Origin: CAZIVP01 sp964542915
GTDB taxonomy: Bacteria; Calditrichota; Calditrichia; Calditrichales; Calditrichaceae
Direction: 5' to 3'
DNA: 39,944 bases
NCBI GenBank assembly: GCA_964542915.1
Contig: CAZIVP010000026.1
Span: forward strand, 1-39,944
Shown here: one piece after another, positions 9,629-17,980 of the stretch
Layout of the letters: the number at the start of each line of letters is the position of its first letter
Position numbering within the stretch: the first letter of the stretch is position 1
Program-made: the position numbers and the translations under genes
Notes under the pieces: generated by a model
What the model saw: only the letters and a program-made list of their open reading frames with translations
Database searches by the model: none
Told to the model about the DNA's origin: nothing

Positions 9629-10096
9629 TTATGCTTTGTGGATGCCGGGATCGTCAAGTAAGTGCTTACCCTGTGAAGCTTCAACAGCCAGGCGGTCGCA
9701 ACGTTCGTTTTCTTCATGTCCGGCATGGCCGCGCACCCAATCGATTGTTACTTTGTGTTTCTGTAGCATAACAAGGAGCTGTTCCCACAAATCTATGTTT
9801 TTAGCTTTATCGTTTTTGTTGCGCATCCAGTTGTTTGCTTTCCACCGTTCAACCCAACCCTTGTTGATGGCATCGACAATATAGCGGGAATCGGAATGGA
9901 TATGGACGCGACAGGGCTCCTTTAACGCTCTAAGTCCGGTAATAATAGCCATGAGTTCCATGCGGTTGTTGGTGGTTTTTTTGTAACCTTGCGAAAATAT
10001 TTTTTCATGATCATTATAACGCAAGATCGCTCCATAGCCGCCCGGACCGGGATTCCCCGAACAGGCGCCGTCCGTGAATAGTTCAACCTTTTTCAA
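9629..10096 (-). CDS. rnhA: Ribonuclease HI
   Basis: A 155-residue cytosolic nuclease that cuts the RNA strand of RNA:DNA hybrids. All four metal-binding acidic residues are in the E. coli-like positions: Asp9 (FTDGACSGNPGPGG), Glu47 (NNRMELMA), Asp69 (HSDSRYIVD) and Asp134 (ENERCDRLA), with the active-site His124 in RGHAGH. An ATG lies 12 bases further upstream at 10108, but the bases directly after it form GGGAGG. GGAGG at 10101-10105 is placed four bases before the TTG at 10096, so I take TTG as the start, giving MKKVELFTDG as in other RNase HI proteins. The gene converges on the sensor kinase gene with only 16 bases between the stops. Confidence 0.95.
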   Translation of the reverse strand: MKKVELFTDGACSGNPGPGGYGAILRYNDHEKIFSQGYKKTTNNRMELMAIITGLRALKEPCRVHIHSDSRYIVDAINKGWVERWKANNWMRNKNDKAKNIDLWEQLLVMLQKHKVTIDWVRGHAGHEENERCDRLAVEASQGKHLLDDPGIHKA

Positions 10097-10155
10097 GTGA
10101 CCTCCCATAATTCGTCCAGTGGTTGTTTAATGTTTTCTTATGCGATTCGATTGTA

Positions 10156-10758
10156 TTACTTTTTCTTCACAACGCCACCGGGCCACCAGGAGACGCGGGT
10201 TTTGGTTCCGAAATATCCGGCTTGCGCGGACCGGATGTCGGTCACCGATATAAAGGCTTTGGGGTCGAAGGTGCGCACAATTTCAATGACTTGACGACTG
10301 GCGCGCCTTGGAACCACAATATGGATAAAATCCAGATCGCCTTTTTGGCCGGTTGCTTTCAGGTTTGTAACACCGAATCCCTCTTCACGCAGTAGCATCG
10401 ATAAGGTTTTTAAATTTTCTTCTGTAATAATTTGTATGGTTTGCATACCCAGGGCTAACCGGTTCTCAATGGATATGCCTATTACATTGCCCATGGCGAA
10501 GCCGCCGGCGTAAGCGATATATGAGACGATATTCTGTAAATTTTGAATAACCTGGGTGACCGCAATCAGCCAGATCATAATTTCGAAGAAACCCAGCGTT
10601 GCAGAGAGCGAGCGTTTACCTCTCGATATCATGATGATTCGCACGGTTCCGATACTCACATCCAGAATCCGAGACAGAAATATAAAAAGCGGAATGATCA
10701 CATAATTGATTATCGCAGGATCGTAAGGCAGCAACGACAAAAAATCCAGGCTAAGCAT
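10156..10758 (-). CDS. UPF0316 (DUF5698-DUF2179) membrane protein
   Basis: A 200-residue protein of the UPF0316 / YebE-type family. The N-terminal half has three hydrophobic segments (about 17-36, 54-73 and 80-100) with the family motif FLSRILDVSIGTVRIIMISRG. The C-terminal half is a soluble DUF2179 domain (about 105-190: IQIITEENLKTLSMLLREEG ... IHIVVPRRASRQVIEIVRTF), a ferredoxin-like fold also found in YitT proteins. Its biochemical function is unknown; DUF2179 may sense a small ligand. Its ATG overlaps the 3' end of the upstream kinase-like gene by eight bases, so the two are translationally coupled. Confidence 0.88.
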   Translation of the reverse strand: MLSLDFLSLLPYDPAIINYVIIPLFIFLSRILDVSIGTVRIIMISRGKRSLSATLGFFEIMIWLIAVTQVIQNLQNIVSYIAYAGGFAMGNVIGISIENRLALGMQTIQIITEENLKTLSMLLREEGFGVTNLKATGQKGDLDFIHIVVPRRASRQVIEIVRTFDPKAFISVTDIRSAQAGYFGTKTRVSWWPGGVVKKK

Positions 10759-11389
10759 AGCAGGCGATCCATTTCTTTATGGTGGACTCAAAGGGTTCTT
10801 TTATAGGTAAACCGGAATCGTTATCTTTGTTGATGGCCCTGTGATCGCCGGTTTCTAAGAACGATTGGAAGCCGTCTGAATTGGCCCAGTAATAGATGCC
10901 CCAATTTTTTAAATCCCATGCTTTGCGATATTTATTGACTTCATAATCGATATAAAAAAGATGTTGACCGCTAATGACGAAATTCGTCGGAAAATAGTCG
11001 ATATTGAGACCGGCGTTCTGCAGACGTCTTGCCAGAACGAACAAGGTTTCGATGATCGCTTCATCCAAACACCTTTCGCTTATGCATTCGGCCGCGTTCT
11101 TACCTGCAATGAATGATTTCACCAGAAAGTCTCTTTCTTCATCATACGTCAATAGTTCGGGGATGGGCATAGCCAGTTTGTTGAGTGTATGGTAGGCGCT
11201 GACTTCCAGTGCGACTTTATTATCTGCAAAATGGTAATAGGGGCACGGTTCATGGTGCATGTGTTTATATACCACGGATTGTCCGTTTTGGGAAGCGCGA
11301 TATGAATAACCCGATTTGCCTCTGCCGAGATACTCTTCTATATATAAGATACCCGCATCGGTTTCGACAGCTTGACCGATTTCAATCAT
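10751..11389 (-). CDS. Small atypical protein/sugar kinase-fold protein
   Basis: A 212-residue protein that reads as a reduced protein-kinase-like fold. It has a glycine-rich loop at residues 21-32 (LGRGKSGYSYRA), a putative ATP-anchoring lysine at 42 (VVYKHMHHE), a catalytic-loop analogue NIDYFPTNFVI near residue 128 and a metal-site analogue FYIDYEVNKY. The canonical HRD and DFG signatures are absent; instead it has the D-x-x-P-x-N form used by phosphotransferase/RIO-like kinases. It is far shorter than a typical 260-residue kinase domain. AGGAG stands 12-16 bases upstream of the ATG, a long spacing. The gene overlaps that of the UPF0316 membrane protein, suggesting a functional pair. Substrate unknown. 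Confidence 0.72.
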   Translation of the reverse strand: MIEIGQAVETDAGILYIEEYLGRGKSGYSYRASQNGQSVVYKHMHHEPCPYYHFADNKVALEVSAYHTLNKLAMPIPELLTYDEERDFLVKSFIAGKNAAECISERCLDEAIIETLFVLARRLQNAGLNIDYFPTNFVISGQHLFYIDYEVNKYRKAWDLKNWGIYYWANSDGFQSFLETGDHRAINKDNDSGLPIKEPFESTIKKWIACYA

Positions 11390-11485
11390 ATAAAACGGTT
11401 TTCTCCTGCGAAATTATTTTGAACGATTTTTAGGTATGTTTGCTCTATCATTTGATTGATTGTGTGTTAAGAAGGTGATGTAATT

Positions 11486-11518
11486 GCGCGATTGCGGCGT
11501 TCGCTACGCGCGGATTTT
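11486..11518 (+). other. Unassigned GC-rich hairpin
   Basis: GCGCG (11486-11490) pairs with CGCGC (11507-11511), with an inner GCG/CGC, and is followed on the + strand by GGATTTTT. No + strand gene ends here; both flanking genes are on the minus strand. It may be a terminator for an unseen + transcript or a structured 3' end of the envelope operon. The rest of 11390-11575 shows nothing recognisable. Confidence 0.3.
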
Positions 11519-11575
11519 TCCTCATTTGTTTGACTGAATTATTAAAATAAAAAGTTACACATTTGCGGGATAAAT

Positions 11576-12763
11576 TCAAAAGGAATATTTGAAACGCGCA
11601 AAGAACGAATTCCCGTAAGCACCGAATTCGCTGTAACGCTCTCCCTCAGGGAAGAAGGCCAGCAACAACAGATCCAGATTGGTTTTAACCGACCAGGTTA
11701 TGGAAGGCACCATGATATAGGAATGATCGTCGGGATTGAAGATATTGAAAATAGTGCCACGGATCAGGGGCGTTAAATCGTAAGCCATTTCCTGATAGAG
11801 CGACCAGCGCGCGGGCGAAAGAAGTCCTAGTTCGTAAGCCTGTTGCCGGTACAAAGCGGCATAATTCTTCCTGCCAACGTTATTGTAAAGCGCTTCGCCG
11901 TGGAGGTAAAGAGAGTTGCTCCAGGTGTAATCCAGTGAAAGCACGGCGTGTACAATGTATTGATCGGATGCGTTCAATGGCTCAAGCCCGAAAAAAGGCG
12001 GAATAGGGGCGATTGTATCCGGCCCCTCGCTGAGGGCATCGCCGAATGTAACTTCGCCGCGAAAACCGGCACCGGAAATGTCGCCGGCCCACGCCAGTCC
12101 TGTGATTTTACGTTGCATATACCACGCCGCCAATACATACCAATCGTAGCCGAAAGCATTTGATTTCCACATACCTGCAATGGTACGATTGTAACGGTTA
12201 TCACCCGGCTTTACGGCAAGCTCCAACCTTGATACGGCGCCGGTGTAATATTGTATGCGCAGCGCATCGGCGCCTGGATTGGCTTCATAATCAAAATCAA
12301 GCACGGATTTGGGATTGAAGAGATCGATTACATTCCAGACAAGCGCCGTTCCCCAGGCGATACGTTGACGACCTGCGGTAAGCTGCCAGTCCTTTAGAGT
12401 GTAATCCAAATACAGGCGGTCAATCTCGGCTAAACCCACGGTTTGCTCTTTATTCCAGATCGTAGCGTTCAGATCCGCCAGGTCATACGTCTGCTGAATT
12501 TGTTCCAGAAATCGGGGGCTGTGTTGTATGGATTCTCCGTAATAGACGCGCATTCGAATATCCATGGCGGCGGTCAGGTTATAATTCGGATACCAGCGTC
12601 CGTGAAGGCGGCTGTGAAGGAGATGGTCGTCGCTGCGTTGTTCGATGCCGGGTATTTTAGCGGATGAATACATATATTTGACGTAACCGTAAAAACCGTA
12701 TGTGCTTAATTGCCCGTGCGCAAGCAGCGGCAGAAATGCTATTGTAAGAATCCAGCGATGCAT
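11576..12763 (-). CDS. Outer-membrane beta-barrel protein of the envelope-transport operon
   Basis: A 395-residue secreted protein with a short signal peptide (MHRWILTIAFLPLLAHG, cleavage near residue 17). Alternating aromatic and polar strands run throughout, and it ends in phenylalanine (FFARFKYSF), the signature of an outer-membrane barrel recognised by BAM. I see no plug or SusD-like features. It resembles the DUF1302/TraF-type barrels that accompany outer-membrane lipoprotein-sorting-like proteins elsewhere, but I cannot assign a family firmly. It starts 12 bases after the stop of the LolD-type ATPase gene and closes the operon, so it is likely the outer-membrane end or acceptor of the same export route. 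Confidence 0.75.
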   Translation of the reverse strand: MHRWILTIAFLPLLAHGQLSTYGFYGYVKYMYSSAKIPGIEQRSDDHLLHSRLHGRWYPNYNLTAAMDIRMRVYYGESIQHSPRFLEQIQQTYDLADLNATIWNKEQTVGLAEIDRLYLDYTLKDWQLTAGRQRIAWGTALVWNVIDLFNPKSVLDFDYEANPGADALRIQYYTGAVSRLELAVKPGDNRYNRTIAGMWKSNAFGYDWYVLAAWYMQRKITGLAWAGDISGAGFRGEVTFGDALSEGPDTIAPIPPFFGLEPLNASDQYIVHAVLSLDYTWSNSLYLHGEALYNNVGRKNYAALYRQQAYELGLLSPARWSLYQEMAYDLTPLIRGTIFNIFNPDDHSYIMVPSITWSVKTNLDLLLLAFFPEGERYSEFGAYGNSFFARFKYSF

Positions 12764-12775
12764 TACGATCCCGTG

Positions 12776-13459
12776 TTAATTGTGTTCATCCGACAAAATT
12801 TTACCGTCCTGAAGCGTGATGATTCGTCGCGCCCGTTTGATAACACGGTCGTCATGTGTAGAAAAGATAAAGGTCATGTTATAGTCCTGATTCAGGTTTT
12901 CCATTAAATCCAGCAAGGCGTCGGCGGAGTTCGTATCCAGATTGGCTGTGGGTTCATCGGCCAGAACAAAATCCGGTCGCGATGCCAGGGCTCTTGCAAC
13001 CGCCACCCGCTGTTGCTGGCCGCCCGATAGCTGCGCAGGTCTGTTATCGGCGCGTTCGTGTAAACCGACCGCTTCCAGAAGCTCCATGGATCGTTGTTCG
13101 CGCTCCCGTTTATCAACGCCCTGTAGCAGCATGATGAACTCGACATTCTCTTTGGCGGTGAAGACGGGTATCAAATTGTAGGCCTGGAAAATAAAACCGA
13201 TATGGTGTAAGCGGTACTCGATCATTTTGCCACCGGAGAAACCGGTAATATCGGCACCTTCGATAAAAATTTTTCCGCGACTCGGCTGGTCCAATCCGCC
13301 GATTAAATTCAAAAGCGTGGTTTTTCCAGAACCGGACGGACCCACAACGGCGGTAAATTCTTTCTTATCGATGGTTATATCAATATCATCAACGGCATGA
13401 ACCGGCACCGCTGTTGTATTGTAGATTTTATGCAAGTTTTTGGTTTCGATCATGGCCAT
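12776..13459 (-). CDS. LolD/MacB-type ABC transporter ATP-binding protein
   Basis: A 227-residue ABC ATPase with all motifs: Walker A GPSGSGKTT at residues 40-48, Q-loop FIFQAYNLIP, signature LSGGQQQRVAVARAL, Walker B FVLADEPTANLD and H-loop FSTHDD. Sequence type is LolD/MacB (type VII, mechanotransmission), which works with FtsX-like permeases rather than classical import or export domains. A longer frame starts at 13483, but AAGGA eight bases upstream of the ATG at 13459 supports that start (MAMIETKNLHKIY). It is separated from the upstream permease gene by 157 bases without a recognisable gene, an unusual gap within the operon; an internal promoter could lie there. Confidence 0.92.
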   Translation of the reverse strand: MAMIETKNLHKIYNTTAVPVHAVDDIDITIDKKEFTAVVGPSGSGKTTLLNLIGGLDQPSRGKIFIEGADITGFSGGKMIEYRLHHIGFIFQAYNLIPVFTAKENVEFIMLLQGVDKREREQRSMELLEAVGLHERADNRPAQLSGGQQQRVAVARALASRPDFVLADEPTANLDTNSADALLDLMENLNQDYNMTFIFSTHDDRVIKRARRIITLQDGKILSDEHN

Positions 13460-13616
13460 GATGGTATTCCTTTCAATACACATCGCATCGTTTGGTTTAT
13501 CTCAGTTGGTACGGTTTATCAAAGACGTATCCATTTTTAGGTTTAAGTGCGCCCCCTTATCTACAAGTTTCGGGCATCTTTGTGACGTGCCATTCCGTTT
13601 TTCAATTTTTGCGTCA

Positions 13617-14834
13617 TCACATCTCCATCCTTACCGCCCGCGAAGGTTCTATGCGAACCGCCTTCCATGCCGGATACATAGCTGCAATGGCGGCCGCCAG
13701 AATAATCATAGCCGTGAGACCCAAATACATGGGCAGGGGCAGAATGGGATAGAGCATGGCGCTGGCGCCGAAACTCTCCAGGCCCGATGCGACAATCGTC
13801 AAATCGATGCCCGTCTTCGAGAAGTAGCGGATCGTGGCAGCGCCGAGTAAAATACCGCCCAGACCGCCGGTGATCGATAAAAAGATGGTTTCCAGCAAAA
13901 TCATACTGAAGATTCGGATGCGATTCATGCCCACAGAAATCAGCATACCCAGTTCGTGAATACGATCCATTATAGACATAAGCATGGTATTGGTAATACC
14001 GAACAACAGCGCAAAAAGGATAATGCCCACGAACAGATAGGTAAACTGAGTCATCATATCTGAAGTAAAGGCCAACTCCGGCGCCAGCTCTTTCCAGCTC
14101 TCGATTTTTAACTTCGGAAACTGGTGTTGAAGAGAGGCCAGTAAAGCCGGTACATCCTCTTCGGATTGAGCCCGGATCGCTATTTCGTGAATAACGGTTT
14201 GAGGCTGCAGCTGTTTGTTCAGATCGGATTGGCGGAGAAAGACGGTGGATTCATCGAAACGCGATGAAGCGGTTTTGAAGATACCGACGATGCGGCAAGC
14301 CAGATAGGCAATGTCTCCGTTCATATCCGAAAAGCTCAGAACAATCTTGGAATGGAGCTTCAATTTGAGCCGTTCCGCCAATTTCTTTCCTACGACGATA
14401 GGATTTCTACGGTCCGATTGAAAATACCGGCCCTCGATCAACCGCTCCGGAATACGGGTAACGCTGGTCTCGTCTGCCGGGTCGATGCCGATGATGCGGA
14501 TTCCAAAGGTAGAGGTCGGGGAGGCGGCCATTCCGTTGATACGTGTGCGAGCCGAGAAAGACCCGATATTATCTTTGACCTTCAATGCCGGGATTATTCC
14601 GGATGTATCGGGAATGGATTGTGTAATTTTTTGTTCGTTCGAGAATTCCGGTGTGTGTATCTGGATATGTCCCAGATAGCGATCGATCGCCGTATTGACC
14701 ATCGATTCGCCCATGCCCATCATAATGGCGCCGGAAAGAAGCCCGCCCCAGAGGCCGAAAATAATGGCTAAAATGATGATAAGACTGCGTTTTTTATTGC
14801 GCCAGACATTTTTCCAGGCTAATACCCACAACAT
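13617..14834 (-). CDS. FtsX/LolC-like ABC transporter permease (second)
   Basis: A 405-residue permease of the type VII ABC class. It has an N-terminal membrane helix after a basic WKNVWRNKKRS segment, a large periplasmic domain (about 45-270), and three C-terminal helices forming the FtsX domain (about 275-400, with ITNTMLMSIMDRIHELGMLISVGM containing the coupling helix). Such proteins do not move substrate through a channel but transmit ATP hydrolysis to periplasmic partners that extract lipids or lipoproteins. AAGGAG seven bases upstream of the ATG supports the start. It follows the first permease gene after 25 bases; two different permeases with one ATPase suggest a LolCDE-like heterodimer. 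Confidence 0.9.
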   Translation of the reverse strand: MLWVLAWKNVWRNKKRSLIIILAIIFGLWGGLLSGAIMMGMGESMVNTAIDRYLGHIQIHTPEFSNEQKITQSIPDTSGIIPALKVKDNIGSFSARTRINGMAASPTSTFGIRIIGIDPADETSVTRIPERLIEGRYFQSDRRNPIVVGKKLAERLKLKLHSKIVLSFSDMNGDIAYLACRIVGIFKTASSRFDESTVFLRQSDLNKQLQPQTVIHEIAIRAQSEEDVPALLASLQHQFPKLKIESWKELAPELAFTSDMMTQFTYLFVGIILFALLFGITNTMLMSIMDRIHELGMLISVGMNRIRIFSMILLETIFLSITGGLGGILLGAATIRYFSKTGIDLTIVASGLESFGASAMLYPILPLPMYLGLTAMIILAAAIAAMYPAWKAVRIEPSRAVRMEM

Positions 14835-14859
14835 AATGTCGCTCCTTCGCGAATATTGC

Positions 14860-16074
14860 TTAACCGCGGACCGCCCGCACCGGATCCAATTTTCGGATAA
14901 ACAGAAACGGATACACAGCCGTGGCCAGTGCTATAATTAAAACCATCAGCGCCTGGCTGATAAATACCATAGCATCCATGCTGAAAAACATGTAGGGCTC
15001 GATGCCAAGTTGGTCGTAAATCTCGGCAGCCGCCCCCGTAAACTCAATGGGATTTAAATGCAAGTAAACGATAATCGGTATGCTTCCGATGATACCACTG
15101 ATGACGCCGGTAAATGCCACCAGAATGGTTTCGATGGTCGTTACCATGATCAACCGCCATTTGCGCATACCCACGGAAATCAGTATTCCGAATTCCCTCG
15201 CACGCTCCGAAACCATCATTACAATCGTTCCAAACACCCCGAACGCAATAACTATATACAGGATGGCCAGCATGATGATACCGCTGGCATTGTCGGCCTG
15301 AATACTCTGCTTGAGGTCGGGCATCATTTCATCCCAGCGCATTACCGTGTGTTGTTCGTCGATCATACCGTTAATTCGCGCCATTACCTCATTCAGATTT
15401 TGGATATCATCAATCATGATTGGCAGGGAAGTGATGCGGTTATAAGCGGAGTACATATATTGCGCAGTCGGCAGTGCAAGATACACCATACCGTTGTTCA
15501 TTTCCCGGAACGGCAATTTGACCACGCCTGTCACCGGCAAACGTGCTGCTGCTATGGAGCCATGATACCCCTGACCGTAAAGTACAATGCTGTCTCCCGG
15601 ACTGACTTCGAGCATATCGGCCAACCCTTCTGCGATAAGCGCTCCGTTGCCGTCAGGCTTCAGATAGGCGCCTTCAGTCAGTTTGTTTTTAAGGCCGGTC
15701 ATGGCGTGTTCTTTTTCGGGATGAATGCCCACAACCTGTGTAACTTTAGTGGTTGTTTTATAAGAGGCCAGCGCGAACGACTCCAGGCGCGGCGTTAATC
15801 GGGTTACGTTATTGATGTTTGCGATGCTGTCCTGCCTGGCCTCGCTAAAGATCATACTTTGGTCGACGGAGCGGTTTTCCCAGTAATTTTCATCCTGAAC
15901 CTGTAAATAGCCCGTGAACAATTGGGCGGAGGAGTGAATCATGTAGCTATACGAACCGCGTTGTGCGGACCGCATAACCGCAGCGAGAATAACGGCAAAG
16001 AAGATGGAAGCCGCCGCTATGAGCGTACGGCGTTTGTTCCGCCATAGATTGCGCCAGCTTAATGACAAATACAT
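14860..16074 (-). CDS. FtsX/LolE-like ABC transporter permease (first)
   Basis: A 404-residue FtsX-type permease, paralogous to the next gene in the operon. It begins with the same basic motif (SWRNLWRNKRRTLIAAASIFF), a single helix and a periplasmic domain (about 45-265), and ends with three helices around IVMMVSERAREFGILISVGMRK and a final IRKLDPVRAVRG. It presumably pairs with the second permease and the LolD-type ATPase in the inner membrane. AAAGG lies nine to thirteen bases before the ATG, and the gene starts 12 bases after the LolA-like gene ends. Confidence 0.9.
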   Translation of the reverse strand: MYLSLSWRNLWRNKRRTLIAAASIFFAVILAAVMRSAQRGSYSYMIHSSAQLFTGYLQVQDENYWENRSVDQSMIFSEARQDSIANINNVTRLTPRLESFALASYKTTTKVTQVVGIHPEKEHAMTGLKNKLTEGAYLKPDGNGALIAEGLADMLEVSPGDSIVLYGQGYHGSIAAARLPVTGVVKLPFREMNNGMVYLALPTAQYMYSAYNRITSLPIMIDDIQNLNEVMARINGMIDEQHTVMRWDEMMPDLKQSIQADNASGIIMLAILYIVIAFGVFGTIVMMVSERAREFGILISVGMRKWRLIMVTTIETILVAFTGVISGIIGSIPIIVYLHLNPIEFTGAAAEIYDQLGIEPYMFFSMDAMVFISQALMVLIIALATAVYPFLFIRKLDPVRAVRG

Positions 16075-16086
16075 CGGTCTTTTCCT

Positions 16087-16830
16087 TTATCGGACGCGTT
16101 TCATGTTTTGAACGGAAAAAAACGAAGGAGCGATATCGATATTGAAGCGTAGCTCTTTATATTCAAAAATCGTCTTTTCGCCCGGCTTATCGTGCGGAAT
16201 CATCTCCCAGTGCGTGGGGATGATACGCTGATCCATTGTTTTTATTTTGCTTCCCTTCATCGTTCGGATCAGGTTTCCGTCTTCGTCGTAATAATCCGCT
16301 TTTAATTCCAGATACCTGTCCTTGCTGATCCAGCTCCTGATCTTACCCCAAACAACGCCGGCTTGGGGTTTGGGTATCATGCGAATGATGTAACATGCTC
16401 TGCCTAGGAGGGTATCTTCTCCGGCAACCGTATGCCGGTAATCTTCCACAATCGAAGACTGTCGCACCAGATCGTCGTTTGTAAAATTGGAGCCCATCCA
16501 GGGTTGCATCATCATCGATGGCGGTATCTTGATAACGCGCTGAACATTGGGTATCCAGTTCCATACTTCATTCTTGCGTTTCAGCGTTACGGTGCCTTTA
16601 TCCCGGGCCGGCGCTGTAATCAAAACCAGTGCATAGTCCGGTTCCAGCGACCAGATCTTCATTTGAAACGAACGCGACCAATCCGGTTTGACCACTTCCA
16701 TTCGAACTTCGCTGTAACTGCTCTTACCTCTTAATTGACTGTTGGCTTTGTCCACAATGGTTCGGGCGTCCTGTGCCCCGAGTATCGTTAACATTGCCAA
16801 CAGCATCAGAAAGCTATGTATGGCTTTCAT
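16087..16830 (-). CDS. Outer-membrane lipoprotein-sorting-like periplasmic protein (LolA-like fold)
   Basis: A 247-residue exported protein with a signal peptide (MKAIHSFLMLLAMLTILGAQ) followed by a LolA/LolB-like half-barrel. The segment SYSEVRMEVVKPDWSRSFQM and the core around KNEVWNWIPNVQRVIKIPPS are typical of the 'outer membrane lipoprotein-sorting protein' family that accompanies RND or ABC exporters rather than true LolA. Such proteins carry lipids or lipophilic cargo across the periplasm. GGAGG lies seven bases before the ATG, in the 13-base gap after the tetR stop. In this operon it is the soluble carrier between the permease pair and the outer-membrane barrel (inference from context). 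Confidence 0.88.
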   Translation of the reverse strand: MKAIHSFLMLLAMLTILGAQDARTIVDKANSQLRGKSSYSEVRMEVVKPDWSRSFQMKIWSLEPDYALVLITAPARDKGTVTLKRKNEVWNWIPNVQRVIKIPPSMMMQPWMGSNFTNDDLVRQSSIVEDYRHTVAGEDTLLGRACYIIRMIPKPQAGVVWGKIRSWISKDRYLELKADYYDEDGNLIRTMKGSKIKTMDQRIIPTHWEMIPHDKPGEKTIFEYKELRFNIDIAPSFFSVQNMKRVR

Positions 16831-16843
16831 GTATGCGCCTCCG

Positions 16844-17464
16844 TTATTGTGGCTGACCTAAAATCCCGTTACGAATAACATCTTGGACGGTTTCGGTTGT
16901 CTTGTCGGAATCGATGGCGTCGGGCTCTAAAATCCATTGCAACAGAAGACCGTCCAGGGTTGCCATAATCATCGAAGCAGCCGCAGAAGGCTCTACGTCA
17001 CGCACCAAACGGCGCTGCTGACCATCCTCTATAATTTCTATCAATAACCGACGATATTTTCGATAAATTGAAATGAGATCAATCGCCGCAAGAATTTCAT
17101 CATCTTTCCTGCGAATGCCTTCCGCCCAGAACTCCATCATAATGCCCACAAACGCCCGGTTCTCTTTAAGAAACACATTCAGTGATTTCTCAATGAGTAT
17201 GTTGAGTTTTTCCACGGGATGATCGGTTTTTTGCAACGCTTTAAATATCTCGTTCTCCATGGCAGAGTAGTAATAGTCGAATGCATGCTTAAAAATGGCC
17301 TCTTTGCTTTTAAAGTATTCGTAAATGGTCCCTTTGCCTACACCGGCGGCGTCGGCGATCTCGGTCATTTTTGTTTTTACGATTCCGTTCCGTGCAAAAA
17401 CAGTGATGGCGGCTTCTAATATATGTTTGCGTTTGGCTTCTTTATCGACAATTTTGGGCGCCAG
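16844..17464 (-). CDS. TetR/AcrR-family regulator, probable CTG start
   Basis: A TetR-type repressor. The helix-turn-helix is complete only if translation begins upstream of the first ATG (17368). In-frame codons from 17464 give LAPKIVDKEAKRKHILEA, then VFARNG, then MTEIADAAGVGKGTIYEYF, the normal TetR N-terminus. Between an in-frame TAA and the ATG at 17368 there is no ATG, GTG or TTG in frame. A CTG at 17462-17464 lies seven bases after AGGAG (17472-17476), the best start available, giving 206 residues. The C-terminal ligand domain has no diagnostic motif. It heads the lipid-transport-like operon, and a TetR-type palindrome lies just upstream of its ribosome site, so autoregulation is likely. 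Confidence 0.88.
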   Translation of the reverse strand: MAPKIVDKEAKRKHILEAAITVFARNGIVKTKMTEIADAAGVGKGTIYEYFKSKEAIFKHAFDYYYSAMENEIFKALQKTDHPVEKLNILIEKSLNVFLKENRAFVGIMMEFWAEGIRRKDDEILAAIDLISIYRKYRRLLIEIIEDGQQRRLVRDVEPSAAASMIMATLDGLLLQWILEPDAIDSDKTTETVQDVIRNGILGQPQ

Positions 17465-17487
17465 GGATTCACTCCTGTTTTAAATTG

Positions 17488-17501
17488 ACCGACCAGTCGG
17501 T
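17488..17501. promoter_or_regulatory. TetR-type operator palindrome
   Basis: ACCGAC and GTCGGT form perfect six-base arms around a CA centre (17488-17501), matching the GACCGNNCGGTC-like sites bound by many TetR/AcrR repressors. It lies 11 bases upstream of the AGGAG ribosome site of tetR, so a bound repressor would block transcription of the six-gene envelope operon. Confidence 0.75.
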
Positions 17502-17980
17502 TTAAATATAGGCATAAAATTGTTCCTGTCAATACAAAAATTTTAAAGAGGCGTTCATGGGTTAAAAGAAGGCAAGATAGATACGGCTTGGAAAAAGCAA
17601 GGGTTTGTTTTATTGTGCTCCTCTTGTAGTTTATTTATGCCCACCCGTCGGAAATGAACGGCGGGCTTTAAAAGGGTTTATGGATACGATCGCTTGGATC
17701 GGCGTTATACAGGCGCCGCAATCAAAATCTCCAAGATACCAAATAGCCGGGTCGCAAACCTAAACGACGCCTTCCGTCATTTTTCGACGACACTCCCTAA
17801 AACATCGTATTTACAATTATTCTTTAATTCGGGATTTTCGTGCCTGATGTAAAGAATTTACAAAAGAATAAAGCATTTCTCATGCATAGCTAACAATACG
17901 CTAACACATAAAGACAAAGTTATCGCTTCATTTGAAAAGCATTACACCAGGAAACGGAGCAAAACACCAAGGAGCAAAAA
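17502..17980. other. Divergent intergenic region between tetR and the TonB receptor gene
   Basis: About 480 bases with no supportable gene on either strand. It must hold the promoter of the tetR operon next to the operator and the promoter of the TonB receptor gene. An imperfect GC-rich hairpin lies near 17639-17668 (GCCCACCCG and GGCGGGC arms) followed by TTTAAAA. I cannot assign clear -35/-10 boxes. AAGGAG at the right end is the ribosome site of the receptor gene. Confidence 0.5.

Noticed and set aside
13500..13616. TGGCACG on the minus strand, a perfect -24 half of a sigma-54 promoter before the LolD-type gene
   Set aside because: No TTGC at the required 12-base spacing; the nearest GC is 16 bases from GG.
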